A stretch of 64,000 nt of DNA, taken from the NCBI GenBank assembly GCA_031308135.1, contig JAHLJT010008446.1:161529504-161593503 (forward strand), written 5' to 3'. This stretch comes from Acheta domesticus. Its lineage: Eukaryota; Arthropoda; Insecta; Orthoptera; Gryllidae. A program made the translations under genes and the position numbers. The notes under the pieces are model-generated. The model did not search any database. It saw only the letters and a program-made list of their open reading frames with translations, and was not told where the DNA came from. Below, piece by piece: positions 34,795-46,186 of this stretch (its first letter is position 1; each line of letters opens with the position of its first letter).

Positions 34795-35500
34795 TCTCCC
34801 CTTACGAATAATTCGTAAGAAGAGAGTTATGTAATCGTGCGCCGTAAAACGGGGAATTTTCGCCAGAAAAACCCTTATAGCAAGTGTCTGGTAACGAAAA
34901 AGTGGATAAAATATGTTGATGAATTTAGAAAAAAAATCCTCTATCTCGTGGTGTACTCAAAAATCCATGATTTGTTGCTTCTTGATACTGCAAAATCGAT
35001 TGACGGCAAAACGTCCGTCTGTGGTCAACGCTAGCGCCTAAACTGTTCGGCCGATTTTCTTCACAATTGATATTCTCCGAACGTTTTTACTCGTCTCAAG
35101 GCCTGTTGAATTTGGAACCGATATTTTAGTATTTTAGGGTACTTTACATGAAGCCCATTTTGAGATTTTCAAAGTTAAAAGAAAATGGCTCCAAATTTTT
35201 TCATTATATTTGTTGTTGAATAGTGCAAAGAACGTTGAAGGGAATGACGTAGGTATCATTTTCGTTGATAGGCCCGATTTTTCGAAAATTGCAAAAAAAC
35301 TGTTTAAAAACTGCAAAATTGAAAATAGCGATTTTTACCTCAGACAAAGTCGATTGTACAAAATTAGCACATCAAATAAGGTCATGAACCCTTTTTTGGA
35401 AAAACGAGTAGTTTTTGCGTAAATTGCGATTCAAATTTACAAAAAAAATGTCTCAAAAACCGCTCAAAATTTTTACTTTAAATTTTCTGCACGTGTGTAA
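34795..35500 (+). repeat. Family Q fragment with terminus
   Basis: Begins CTTTCTCCCCTTACGAATAA, with the palindrome CTTACGAATAATTCGTAAG, then AGAGTTATGTAATCGTGCGC, AACGTCCGTCTGTGGTCAAC, GGTACTTTACATGAAGCC and later AAAACGAGTAGTTTTTGCG. This is the same order as the right arm at 2988-4085 and represents a single arm reaching the terminus. Confidence 0.7.
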
Positions 35501-35740
35501 TAAGGGACGGAAAATATATAAATAAACTTGTGGTGCACATACTTTCTCGCAGTACTTTTTTTTCAAATGCCGATTAGCGGATAAGTTATTTGGAATAAGC
35601 CGTTCACCGCTGCCTTTCTTGGTCATGTTTGAAAGACACGTTTTTCGCATGTTGACAATTACCGGCTTCCTAATGATACAACTGATACAAGTACGTTTTG
35701 ACTAAAATATAAGTAGTCACTATGCATGTCAGTTTCCGTG

Positions 35741-35835
35741 GCGCGGCTGGTTAAAGCACTTTCGGGTTGCTTCACGCGGCTGATTAAAGCACTTCAATAG
35801 GGGAGATGCCGAGTTCGATCCTCAGAGGGGGGATT
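35741..35835 (+). repeat. tRNA-like element with duplicated 5' part
   Basis: GGCGCGGCTGGTTAAAGCAC resembles an A box and GAGTTCGATCCTC a B box. The A-box segment is present twice (GCGGCTGGTTAAAGCACTT at about 35751 and GCGGCTGATTAAAGCACTT at about 35780). It cannot fold into an ordinary tRNA, so a tRNA-derived SINE head or tRNA pseudogene is likely. Confidence 0.45.
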
Positions 35836-36454
35836 TTAATTCGATGAATGTGATGTTGCGGGAAAAAACATTGAAGAGTGTAGATACTTTATTGAAAATC
35901 ATATGAAGTACTTCTACTCACGAATAGAAGCAATGCAGATAAATAGACAGGACTTGTCTCTGTTTTCCCAAACTGCATCTTTTAAACAATTTTTCAACTT
36001 TGTTATTCGATTTCTGAAGCGTACGATAGGTCATGCCAATCTAGTATATATCTGTATGAAAAAATTTAAGTAAAATTATGAGTATTTTATCGTTAAATTG
36101 TAATACATTATTAACCAGAAGGCATGCGATGAACTTACAATCCCTAACGGTTCCGAAATTATTATTACTTTTTCGCCTTCCGACTACTTCCTAAAGCGGT
36201 TCAGCGCATCCTTTCTTGGTCATGTTTGAAAGACATGTTTTTCGCATGTTGAAAATTACCGGCTCCTAATGATAAAATCGATACAATTACGTTTTGACTA
36301 AAATATAAGTAATTGCGATAAATGTACTGGAAATGTCTGTATATATTAGTTCAAATTTTTAACTTTTAACTATTTTTTACTTCTTTTCTTGGATTTGGAA
36401 AGCATATGTACCATTGTATCAATTGTTTCATTATCATGCATTTACCATTTTATA

Positions 36455-36675
36455 GGTCGGTTCTATTCTTCCATGGCTCTGTTCGACACATGCGGTGTTG
36501 GTGTGGCGTAGTGGTATAAGTGCCGGTTCGTTGACTTTGAGTAACGGATGTCGGTCTCGGTATGGAAAACGTTTGCTGGTATAATACACTTTTGCTGGTT
36601 TATGAAGTAGTGGAATAGCAATAAGAACCGTATAGAAGCAGAGCGAGAAAGTATGTGCGTTGGAAGCACCACTAG
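36455..36675 (+). repeat. tRNA-derived SINE, copy 1
   Basis: The A-box-like TGGCGTAGTGGTATAAGTGC is followed about 50 bases later by TCGGTCTCGG. The body (CGTTTGCTGG, ACACTTTTGCTGGTTTATG, GTATGTGCGTTGGAAGCACC) matches the copy at 41430-41640 in the same order. The piggyBac element begins directly after it at a TTAA. Confidence 0.65.
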
Positions 36676-36679
36676 TTAA

Positions 36680-38352
36680 CCCGGCTGCGGTCCTCAAATT
36701 TACTCCTTCTCAAGATCCTTGGGTCCAAATGGACCATATAATTTCTCTTGCAGATTATTTACTTTCCCACTGATCTTATTTAGTATTCTTAATAGGAAGT
36801 TGAAGTTATACACCAAAATGTTAATTTTACACATTTACTTTATTTATAAGGTTGCGCAATAATGTAAAATAATGGTCTCTGATAATGCGTGATCGCAAAA
36901 TAAGGAACTGCACATACAGAAAAATTGTATTACACACATGTTGTACAAATGTGATTGACATAATTTTTACCTGTAAAAGTTTTTATTTGGAGCAACGAAA
37001 AGTAATTTTGTTATCTGTTTTGTAACACACTCCATTTTCCCCTTTTCCAAATAGTATCTAAAAAAGCTTAATTTTTAAGACGAAGAATTTTGCATCGGAT
37101 TTCTAGTTTTTTTCTTCTCTTGATGAAGAAGTTTGTGGCAGGTGTGTTCAGCATTCAATAACGGCTTTACAAACGATTCCCAAGTTTTCTATAAAATGTG
37201 TTATTTTTTATAACATTTTATTAGCAATCCGAATTTGCTTTTGCGAAAAAACGTTTGAATTAATGTAAATTGTTTATTTTGTCATAGAGAATCACAATAG
37301 GCCACAAAAATGTATTTTTTCTGTGAATAAGAACTAATCGTATCAACAGCTACCTTTGTAGAATTATAGGTTGTCATTATTTTTGGTTTCTTTTCTTCAG
37401 ATTCGCAGCCTCTTGCAACATTGTATAGGATGCTTTGAAGGACAACACATTTGTTCATTCGTGGCACATACGATACTAATGTCGGGTAACTCGCAAAAGC
37501 GAAAGTAGAATATTAGTTTGTTGTGCCCTTTGTCTGGAGAAGTTTTGGCGGTATAGAAGAATGTTTTTGCGCATAGTTCCACCGAGAGTGATGTCCCGTT
37601 TGAGAAGCTCCTGACCAACTGGTATGATGTAAATAAATTTCAGGAATTATATTGTTATCCTTCAGAAGTGAGGATAATTGTAGCACAACTTTTATTCCCA
37701 TATTTTGTTCTCTGGGTTGCCCTTCTTGTTTGCCAGAGGTTGTGCATTCCACACGTAACGTGATTCAAAATTACCCTTCTTATTTGCCAAGTCTTTGGCA
37801 TGTGCTGCCGAAATGGACAATAGCCTCGGAAAACGCCTAATTGTTCATTAATTGTTATATACAATTGAAGATTGCATATTATTGGAATAGGAAGAAACAC
37901 ATCAGAATACTATGTTCTAGCTTTAGAAAAGAACCGTCTTGCCGTAGTTTAGAGAACTGAAATTGCTCCCAGCTGTTTGTAGAACTTTGATAGTATCATT
38001 CGACGATACACGACGACGTTATTGTACAACTTATGAGAAGATAAAGTCTCCAGTGACAACACAATCCTTCCATAGTTGATTTCTTCGAATTTACCGAGTT
38101 ATTATGTGAAATTTCTAACGTGAGTTCAACATGAGAAATATCACGGGTCCAAATGGACCCGAAGAACTTATGTGTAAAAAAATTTATAATTCCTTTTGTG
38201 TTGTAAATAAATTAATGACATTTTATATACGGGTAGAAAACAGTCAAAAAATAATTGTCATGGAGTATCAGAACGATCGCACCATTTTCTTAAGCTGTAC
38301 AAGAAATTAAAATCGTATTTGGGTCGAAATGGACCCGAGGACCACAGCAGGG
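36680..38352 (-). mobile_element. piggyBac-type element, 1,673 bp
   Basis: TTAA flanks both ends (36676-36679 and 38353-38356). The inverted ends CCCGGCTGCGGTCCTC and GAGGACCACAGCAGGG match 14 of 16. Subterminal palindromic GGGTCCAAATGGACC words lie at about 36720, 38152 and 38328. The transposase reads on the minus strand. TTAA targets with CCC... ends are diagnostic of piggyBac elements. The length is below the 2.3-2.5 kb usual for autonomous members. Confidence 0.9.
37270..38020 (-). pseudogene. piggyBac transposase remnant
   Basis: Fragments in shifting frames: LQLYITINEQLGVFRGYCPF followed by RQHMPK, the conserved strand around a catalytic Asp in piggyBac transposases. ELLKRDITLGGTMRKN and finally KPKIMTTYNSTKVAVDTIS, equivalent to the usual KPEII..YN.TKGGVDT, follow. 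The N-terminal part, the segment with the second catalytic Asp and the Cys-rich C-terminus are missing or unreadable. It is non-functional. Confidence 0.8.
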
Positions 38353-38689
38353 TTAAAATTATAATATCTGCGCTCCGTATTGCATTGAGAATGTTATATA
38401 AGATAATACATTTTCTCAACGATATCTTTAAAGTAACAAAAATTATTATTAAAAACTTATTTGAGCCAAAACTGGCAGTATGCAACGCGCCACAAATATT
38501 CATCGTTGCTGCGCCTCTGCTAGCGCGGCAGGTAATAAAGTACTCAGTCATAGGTGTCTTTTGGAGCAAATCTTCCTTAAGCCCTTCAGTTGAAATTGAT
38601 ACAGGCTTTACTGAAAATTTGTTCTCGCTGACTAAAATGATACAGATTTGCGTCTTGCTACAACTATATTATTGAAGATAGATTTTTGC

Positions 38690-38975
38690 TTTAAACTTTA
38701 GGTCTTTCCAAATGAATTTTTTTTACAACAGACTTTTTAAAGTAAAATTGCTTTTCGAAAATATGTAACAATAACCTAAAATGGTACTAGCACTATATTT
38801 TTTACCGTCCGTTATTACATATGAGGAGAAATTTTAATGAAAAAAATTGGAACGGTATTTGAAGAAAAAAGCCTGTATTTTGCGCAAAATTACGCGGAAA
38901 TTGCTCATATTTTCCAAAAGTTTAATATGAACGTATTTAAAGACCCGTCTTTTGGAATATATTTCATTAAGAAAA
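38690..38975 (-). repeat. Family Q fragment
   Basis: Contains TTTACCGTCCGTTATTACAT and GAAAAAAGCCTGTATTTTGCGC, related to 35400-35520 in reverse orientation. Fragmentary. Confidence 0.45.
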
Positions 38976-38984
38976 AATCTGCTC

Positions 38985-39245
38985 TGCCATTCAGCTGATC
39001 TGCGAGAGATCTGCCATTCGGCTGATTTCCATTTCCAAACTCTTGTATTTAATACGTTTCTCTGCCTCCTTGGTAACGACGTTTTGATCGCAAGGTACAG
39101 CAACATCGAAAAGTAAACACGATTTTTTCGCCAACTCCCGGATAACTATATCCGGTTTGTTTGCCGCTATCGTGCGATCAGTTTGAATTGGTTGGTCGTA
39201 CAATACCACTTGATTACATTCACTTTTGGAAAATAAATAAATCAA
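38985..39245 (-). pseudogene. C-terminal endonuclease fragment of an R4-like LINE
   Basis: The frame encodes LYDQPIQTDRTIAANKPDIV, then DVAVPCDQNVVTKEAEKRIK and YKSLEMEISRMA. This is the PD-(D/E)-containing restriction-like endonuclease and tail of R4/Dong-type elements, where the KPDIV, DVAVP and E..KY..L order is conserved. It is related to 60261-60446 in the larger copy but differs at many positions, so it is a separate insertion. A short ATCAATCAATCAA run lies on its right. Confidence 0.8.
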
Positions 39246-40189
39246 TCAATCAACGATGGCAACAGAAACGAAACTAAACGAAATTGGGAATTTCGTTACT
39301 GTTTCTTATGCATAGAAACTAAAGTAAGTATCGAAACTAAAGTCCAAAGCGCGGTAAAGAAATCCATTGGCTAGTAACGAATGTTCCTTTGGAACGAAAC
39401 TTTACTGCAGCTGGAAATATAATGTCGTTAAGGAAGGAAAATATATTCTCATGGGAGTTTAGTTTCTGTACAGGAATTTTATTCAAGATCCAGTTTCGTT
39501 ATTTTCAATTCATGACGTCACAAGAAAGGTTTAGCTTTGCGTTTCAGTATCTATAATTGCAAGTGGTGTTCATATTGAGACCTTCCATGGCCTTACTGCA
39601 GCCGTACTCGTGAGCCGTGCCGCCGCTATCAGCCCATCTGTAGGCAGTGTCGATTGCCTCGGAGGCAAGGCGGTAGAAACGTATGTTCACATCACAAGTT
39701 CGGACAGACGAGGAGGTCAAAGAAATCTGACACCGGTTGGTAGACCTTGTACGAGGATAACGGATGAAGGAGTTTATGTCACTGTCTTCTCGTCGATATG
39801 CCTAGATCCTTCAGTCCACCAAACATACCAAAGGAGGAAGTGAAATGGATCTTTCCTTTGAACTGGGTTTTATTTTAGTAAACAAGTAATATTTTTATTA
39901 ATATAATTTTACCTATACTCATCTATTCTTTAATTCCTTTTACGAACAATAACTCATATTTTCGACCGGATATCCAACGCAGAGAAATTAGCTTTTGTGG
40001 GTCGACAGAGCCATCCACACTGACTCACAGCGACGAAACTTTAAGAAAGGAATCCCCCTCTTCAATAAATATTGAATTATAGAAATTTTGTCAACGAGTA
40101 CGAAATCAACAACTTCGTTCGTTTGCAAAAACACTTGTAATTCAAATTATCTGTACCTAGCTTCAAAAACAATACAATACACTGAACAA
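39246..40189. other. No gene recognised
   Basis: 39255-39560 contains repeated GAAACTAAA/TTTCGTT words reminiscent of hAT-type MITE interiors. A 78-codon frame at 39610-39843 has no recognisable motif. 40140-40220 is A/C-rich and may be the 3' tail of the RTE-like element on the minus strand. Confidence 0.35.
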
Positions 40190-41250
40190 TAACAACAAAA
40201 ATAACAATAATCATTCCTATTCAGCTTTCTCATTTACATTTGTATTTACAACGTGCACACTCTTTGATTTCCCCATTTAATCATGGCCATGTTATCTTAC
40301 TCCTGTTAAGCTCAATAACTAAGGTGTAATGACAAGACTTGGTCTTCCTACAGCATCTTCCTTTGCGGATTAGGCACATTACCTTTTCCAGCCTCTTTCC
40401 ATCCCATTCTTGGCCTTCCCATGTTTCTTTTTCCTCGCAGTTTATAATTCAGGGTTTGCACTTGAAGTCTGTCTTGTGGCATATTTCCAATATGTGTCCT
40501 GTATTTCTGTCCCATTGCTGTCTGTACTTCTTAATTTTGTCATATACTGTTTCTTTCCACCCCAGTTCTCGTTTTTTTTCACTTTTTATTTGGTCTTTTA
40601 ATGTACAGCCATTTACTCTTCTCAGAAATCTCATTTCTGCTGATTCATTCCTCTTGTGTTTGAACCTAAGTGTCACATCCATACAGTAAAACTGTGAGGG
40701 CCATAATATCATAAAATTTTAAGTGGGTTTCTTTTCGTGCTTTCTTTTTAAACGTTCTATTTATAGTTCCACGTACTGCTTGAAATTTATGGATCTTGCC
40801 CGTGATCTCCCTATCTCTTTCATATGTAATTTCACACCCTAGGTAGTAAAAATGCGTCACTTGTTATAAAACCATAATTTGAAGCACAATCTTTGTCCTT
40901 ACCGATTCTTTTCCTTTAAAAGCCATTACTTTGGTTTTATTAACTGGTATTATCAGATTGTACTCCCTTAACATTTGCTCCAGTTGGAAAATAAATCTTT
41001 GCAAAAAATCTTCATTTACCAATAGGATTACCTGGTCGTCAGCACATGAAAGAGTATTTAAAAATGTATTTTTGCCCAGGTGAATTCCTGAGGACACCAC
41101 GTTCTTCCACCTTTTAATTATATATACCAGATATATGTTAAAGACTGTCACCCTGTCTTACTCCTTTACTTATAATCCTCTTCCCAGAAACATATCCATT
41201 GCATTTTATTACGATATTAGTAATTATCATACATACTTTTCACTAGAGGT
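40190..41250 (-). mobile_element. 5'-truncated RTE-like non-LTR retrotransposon
   Basis: Reverse-transcriptase remnants occupy 40330-41240; an AAC/ATA-rich tract at about 40170-40215 is probably the 3' tail. Similarity stops abruptly near 41250, where GC-rich sequence begins, indicating 5' truncation. Confidence 0.65.
40330..41240 (-). pseudogene. RTE-like reverse transcriptase, broken
   Basis: Reading leftwards: MIITNIVIKCNGYVSGKRII, then SKGVRQGDSL, the fingers/palm motif before the catalytic strand; after a frameshift, NTLSCADDQVILLVNEDF, where ADD holds the catalytic pair; YNLIIPVNKTKVMAFKGKE; HFYYLGCEITYERDREITGK; ARKETHLKFYDIMALTVLLY; then EMRFLRRVNGCTLKDQIKSE and a GRPRMGWKE-like tail. 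This tail (MRFLRRV...GRP) is common in repetitive insect endonuclease-reverse transcriptases. At least three frame changes. The endonuclease is absent. Confidence 0.8.
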
Positions 41251-41429
41251 CTGCATTCTCCGCGATTTTTATCGTCCAGCGCGCGCTCGCCTTTCTTCTC
41301 TCGAGACCACGCGCTCGACTGTCCTTCGCAGCCGGTTCCGGACTCCCGGTCGCCGGTGACCGACGGAGACTCGGTCGGTTGTTGAGAACCGGCGGACCCT
41401 GTTCAGGCGAACTGCGCCAGATCGGAGTA
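41251..41429. other. GC-rich block, unclassified
   Basis: High GC (GTCCAGCGCGCGCTCGCC and similar) with sharp edges against AT-rich neighbours. Possibly part of an LTR or promoter, but no ends found. Confidence 0.35.
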
Positions 41430-41640
41430 TTTATTGCGTCCATTTATGCGTCTGTTCGAGTCCGACCCATACGGGGCTTGTTTGCCGTAGTAGTATAAGT
41501 ACCGGTACGTTAACTTTGAGGGCCTGAGCTTAGGTCTCGGAGCGGAAACATATTTGCTGGTTGAAAACACTTTTTCTAGTTTATGCAGTACTGAAATAGC
41601 ATTTAGGAGCATCTAGAAACAGTGGGGAAAAGGATGTGAT
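41430..41640 (+). repeat. tRNA-derived SINE, copy 2
   Basis: TTGCCGTAGTAGTATAAGTAC, TTAACTTTGAGGGCC, TTAGGTCTCGGAGCGGAAAC, ATTTGCTGG, ACACTTTTTCTAGTTTATG and AGTAGCACCACT align in order with the copy at 36455-36675. Confidence 0.65.
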
Positions 41641-41830
41641 TTAGTAGCACCACTGTTTTTTCTAAATTTAGCAACAGGATTTATCCACTTTTTCTTTACC
41701 AGAGCCGGACAATGAGAGTTCTTTTGGCGAAAATTCGTCATTTTCTGACGCATGATAACATAACTTTCTCTTCTTACGAAGTATTCGTAAAGGGAGAAAC
41801 TAATAATAATTTCGGAACCGTTAGGGGTAT
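41640..41830 (-). repeat. Family Q terminus fragment
   Basis: TTTATCCACTTTTTCTTTACC, GGCGAAAATTCGTCATTTTC and AACTTTCTCTTCTTACGAAG with the palindrome TTACGAAGTATTCGTAA. This is the reverse of 34795-34940. Confidence 0.65.
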
Positions 41831-42280
41831 GTAAGTTGATCGTATGGGTTCTAGTTAAATTGTATTTCAATTCAATGTTGAAATATTAATAATTTTACTC
41901 AAATCGATTCATACAGATGCAAGCAAGACGATTGATTTGACGTGACATACGTTTCAGAAATCGAATAGAGTTGAAAAACAATTTAAATGTTGCAAATTGG
42001 GAAAGTACCGTTCTGAAAAAAAAAATTGATCACGGTCGTCTGCGGCTAAGTTCAGCTTGTGCACAGCTTGGGCAGCCCTTGTCATAACGAAACGTCGCAG
42101 GCGGAGCCTCACAAACCTACGCAGCCAATCTCAACACAAGGGAAGAGTGCCCTAACAAAATGACGTCGTAGAAAATGGCAGGCGTCGCTAGTTCCAATGT
42201 GGAAAAATTTTCAAATAAAAATACAAGGAATGAAACACTATTATGAACATGAAAGTAAATTCATTCAAATATATGAATAC

Positions 42281-42863
42281 TGTGACGTCGTCATAGGATG
42301 AGGAAGAACACAGACACGGAATTGACTGTACATATTTATTTACAAGTTTATTACACTATATACACTCCTAGGGAACACTCCTAAGGAACGCTGCTCTCCA
42401 CAGCACTCCGACTCCTGAGACGAGCCGCCTCAGTATTTCCCAAGAGAACCCCAGCTCGCTACACTAGCGCCGCCCTTGGTCTCTTGTCCCGTGGCGAAAA
42501 GCCACGCCTCGCAAGACACTGCTCGCGATCACCTCCGCACATCGTTACGGTCAAACTCGACTGCCCAGGAAGCTTATTCCACCCGCCTCCCTTGCGAGGC
42601 ATCACGTGACCGACCTCCCACGCACAAAGCGTCATTTCCGCTCGAGATTTGGGCTGGCTGCAGATGGAGCCTGGCGTCCATCTGCGAACGATTTCTGTCG
42701 TCACACATCACTAGTGCGAACGGACAGCCGCCTTCTCAGACACGCCCCCAGCGGAGAGACCCTCGAGAGACTCCGGGGGGTCCGTCCGGTCGGCGCGGCA
42801 CAAGAGGACCCTCCCCCTTGCACGACTTGTGCGGTCGGTCGCGCCCAGTGCTGTGACGCTACA
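42281..42863 (-). mobile_element. Solo LTR, 583 bp, ATAC target duplication
   Basis: TGTGACGTCGTCATAGG start and TGTGACGCTACA end, with ATAC at 42277-42280 and 42864-42867. GC-rich through 42390-42850. The reverse complement of TTACAAGTTTATTACAC gives AATAAA near the minus-strand 3' end, implying minus orientation. A 4 bp duplication and TG...CA ends fit Gypsy-type integration. Confidence 0.85.
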
Positions 42864-43214
42864 ATACATACACTTAACCACTGTTAACACAATCCTTTTT
42901 GAAGAAATTACGTTGATGTGAGATAAAATAACACTAATTTTAGACCAATTACTTTCTTATACACATTTTAATTCCAATATTGTTGTTCATACACAATCCA
43001 TGAACTTTATCAAATGTCCAGTTTACTACACATTTTTTCCATAAGAAAAACTATTGTAATTGCACATTTTCAATTGTTCATATGTTTCTTAAATTTGCAA
43101 AAATTGCAAAATACTGTATTTCTCAATTCGATAGAGGATTTCTAGGGAACATTTTAATAAAAGACAATAAAATTCATAGACCAAGTGTATATTTATTATA
43201 AAAGCAATAATGAA

Positions 43215-43800
43215 ACTAGATATTAAGTAATCAATTTGGATCTCTAGTTAAAAATGGTTATTTTGCGATATTCAACTCATGGACAATTTGGGGAACCACT
43301 CTCCAGCAGGAATAACGCACATTTTGAAATTGTTTATAACATTTTTAATTCTTGAAAAATTGTTAATTCACAGTTTTCGGTTCTGGGTCATCAGGGAACT
43401 CTTCCCACTTGAGAACTGCCAAATTAGAAATTGTTTATAAATTTACAAATTTTGTAATTCTTCTTTAATTCCTCATCTCAATTGCCTTTCAACAAGTTGC
43501 GAAATTCCGCAGTCCCATCGGCGCTATCGCCTTTTGTTTTCGGGATATACAATTGTTTATAGGAAATAAGCATCTAATGTCAAACCTAATTTGTTTTACG
43601 AACAGTTCAGTCGCTCTTTGCAGTCACGTACATGGTTCAGATCGTTTATCAGTGTCTCGCTTTCCGCCGATTTTTTGTATTAACGATTTCTGACTTAACG
43701 GCAAATCAATGGAAATAGTTGCTGATGAACTATTGCTCATTTTTATCTTTAAACATTTTCTTTGAATTCTTAGTACTGCGTTTGAACTGTCGGTTTTTTT
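43215..43800. repeat. Dispersed repeat family A, copy 2
   Basis: Matches copy 1 in order: GTTATTTTGCGATATTCAAC, AATTGTTTATAACATTTTTAA, GCGAAATTCCGCAGTCCCAT, GGCGCTATCG, GTGTCTCGCTTTCCGCCG. It stops where the Jockey-like LINE begins. Confidence 0.7.
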
Positions 43801-45042
43801 CTGGAAATTATTTGGAAATTATCTATAATTGTCCCTTTTTTTAAACCAAAGTAAGTCCCAAGATTTCCTTCAAATTACCGGCCCATTAGTTTGCTTTCTC
43901 ATTATCAAAATTTACGAAACTATATTACTTCACAGAATTTATGCATTCACTTCTCAAAATAATATTATTCAACCCTCACAATTTGGATTTACGCACAAAC
44001 ATTCTACTCTTCTTCAGCTTTTGCGTATTACTTCTAACACAGAGAAAATTCTTTTCATTTAAAACAACACTCACTAGCAATCTTTTTAAATGTAGAAAAG
44101 GTATTCGACAAAGTTTGGCACGATGGTTTAATACATAAACTTCATCTTGTAGGTTTTCCTATTTATAACTATTATTCAAAATTTCCTAACAGAACTTTCA
44201 TAGTTAAATATAATAATTCCTTCTCTCAAAAATTTAATATCTCTGCCGGGTCCCTCAAGGTTCTTATATTTCTCCTCTGCTATTCAATATTTATCTATCC
44301 GACATTCCAAAATTCACTTCTTCTAAACTAGCCCTTTTGCAGATAATACAGCACTTATTAATTTTCACACTAATATTTTTCTTGCCAGAAATAAACTTCA
44401 AATAGATCTTAATCGTTATTCGGTGTGGGCCAACAATAGGAGAATCAAAATCAATATGGATAAATGCCAAGCCAAAATATTTACGTTATGTAAGCCAATA
44501 ACCCCTCCTCCCCTTCTCATTCATAACACTCTTATTCCTTGGCTTTCTTCCTCTTCATCTATTAAATATTTAGGTCTCCCTCTGGACACAAAACTGAACT
44601 GGAAAATTCACATTAAAAATGTTATACAAAAAAACTACCATTAAAATACATATACTTAATTCTCTCATAAATAATAACACAACTCTCCGTGTTAAAACTG
44701 CTAAATTAATATTGTGATATACCAAATGCTGGAGGGCATTCGAAATTGATTAATTTAAGGCTTTAATGCTAATTTAAATTAGAATTAGACACCGTAGTAA
44801 CAGGTTGCTAGGGAGGACACCGATGTTTAACACGCCAGGATATTTGGTAAACGGACATCGTAGTAACAGAGGTAAACAATTTCATGAGCCCGAGGATGTA
44901 ATGTAGCATCAGTCCAAAGATGCGTGTGTAACAGTGGAAATTTCGTCGAAGAGTGCACCTTGGTTAGAGGAGTGAATACCTAATAAGAATTCGTTGGTAG
45001 AGGATGTAAAACAGAATTTTGGACTACAATGAACACGAGTTT

Positions 45043-45044
<2 letters not shown>

Positions 45045-45108
<64 letters not shown>
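45045..45108. repeat. (AAT)n microsatellite, LINE 3' tail
   Basis: About 21 uninterrupted AAT units on the plus strand, forming the (ATT)n terminus of the minus-strand LINE. Confidence 0.95.
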
Positions 45109-45189
45109 CCTTTATTAATGGCGAGGCTCAGGCCATAGGGCCTGCTCTTCCGCCTAACCACTCAATCTACATTAATACAAAGAAATAAT

Positions 45190-45550
45190 ATTTTAAGAGG
45201 GGGAGGGCCAGCTGTACATTTACATCTGGGAGAGCAAAACTAGGGACCACCCCGGCATACGCCTTAAGCGATTGAGTAAACCCAGAAAACCTCAATCAGG
45301 ATGGCGGCTAAAGGCCGAACATTTTAAGAACAAAGAGAGAAGTGAAAGAGAGTGGAAACACAGATGGAAATGAAGAAGAAAGGTCGAAAGAGAAAGAAGA
45401 AAGGAGAGAGACTAAAAGGGGGGACAACTGTACATTTATGACTGGGATTGCAATACAAGGGACCATCCCGGCGTACGCCTTAAGCGATTGAGTAAACCCA
45501 GAAAAATCTCAATCAGGATGGCGGCTTAGGGCCGAACATTAATAGAGCAG
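45190..45550 (-). repeat. Direct duplication within the LINE 3' UTR
   Basis: 45207-45340 and 45426-45545 are direct copies: both carry GTACATTTA, GGGACCA.CCCGGC, TACGCCTTAAGCGATTGAGT, AAACCCAGAAAA, CTCAATCAGGATGGCGGCT and GGCCGAACATT. They are spaced about 219 bp apart. Confidence 0.85.
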
Positions 45551-46186
45551 AATATATACACAGTAGAGAGAGAGATGAGAAAGATGTTCGGAGGGGGGGC
45601 GAGTCATAACGAAAAAATGGGGAAGTTTGTGAGCAAAGGGAAGGGAGAAGAAGCGAAGAAAAGGAGGAAGAAAGTAGGCGGAAGACGTGAAGTTATTCCA
45701 GAGACGTTACATCAAGGTACATTCGGTTTACATGAGCACTTTACATAAGTATAAAATCATTTTTAACACCAGAGGAGTACAATACATTATAGGCTAATAG
45801 TAACAATAATTTAAAATACAATATTGACAGTATTCAGGAACAATATAAAAGTATAGTAGGATCTTAACATCAAATTGTATTTATACAAATATGTTGCAGT
45901 AAAGATTATGATGATAATACAAAAATAGCTACGAGTATAAGTAGGTTTATCTGGAATGTCGCTAGTCACTTTATGTATATTTTATTTAAACAATTCCATT
46001 AAGATACACTGAAAATTATATGATTGTATTAAATAATTTACAGGGGTTGATACAGAATGGAAAGTGAAGGGAGTCATGAGGTATGGGATGGAATTTTGAA
46101 TTTAGAGAGTGCGGAAAGTACAGCATTTAGAGGGTGCGGTGACCGGGTGCTTGGAGGTGAGAAAAGTCTGGAGATTGAAGGAGATG

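Noticed and set aside
38319..38675. 118-codon plus-strand frame
   Set aside because: Crosses the right end of the piggyBac element into unrelated flank, so it cannot be an ancestral gene.
39610..39843. 78-codon frame as a host exon
   Set aside because: No splice sites, motif or homology that I can recognise; GC composition alone is not sufficient.
42476..42856. 126-codon frame
   Set aside because: Lies wholly within a solo LTR; GC-rich sequence lowers stop frequency by chance.
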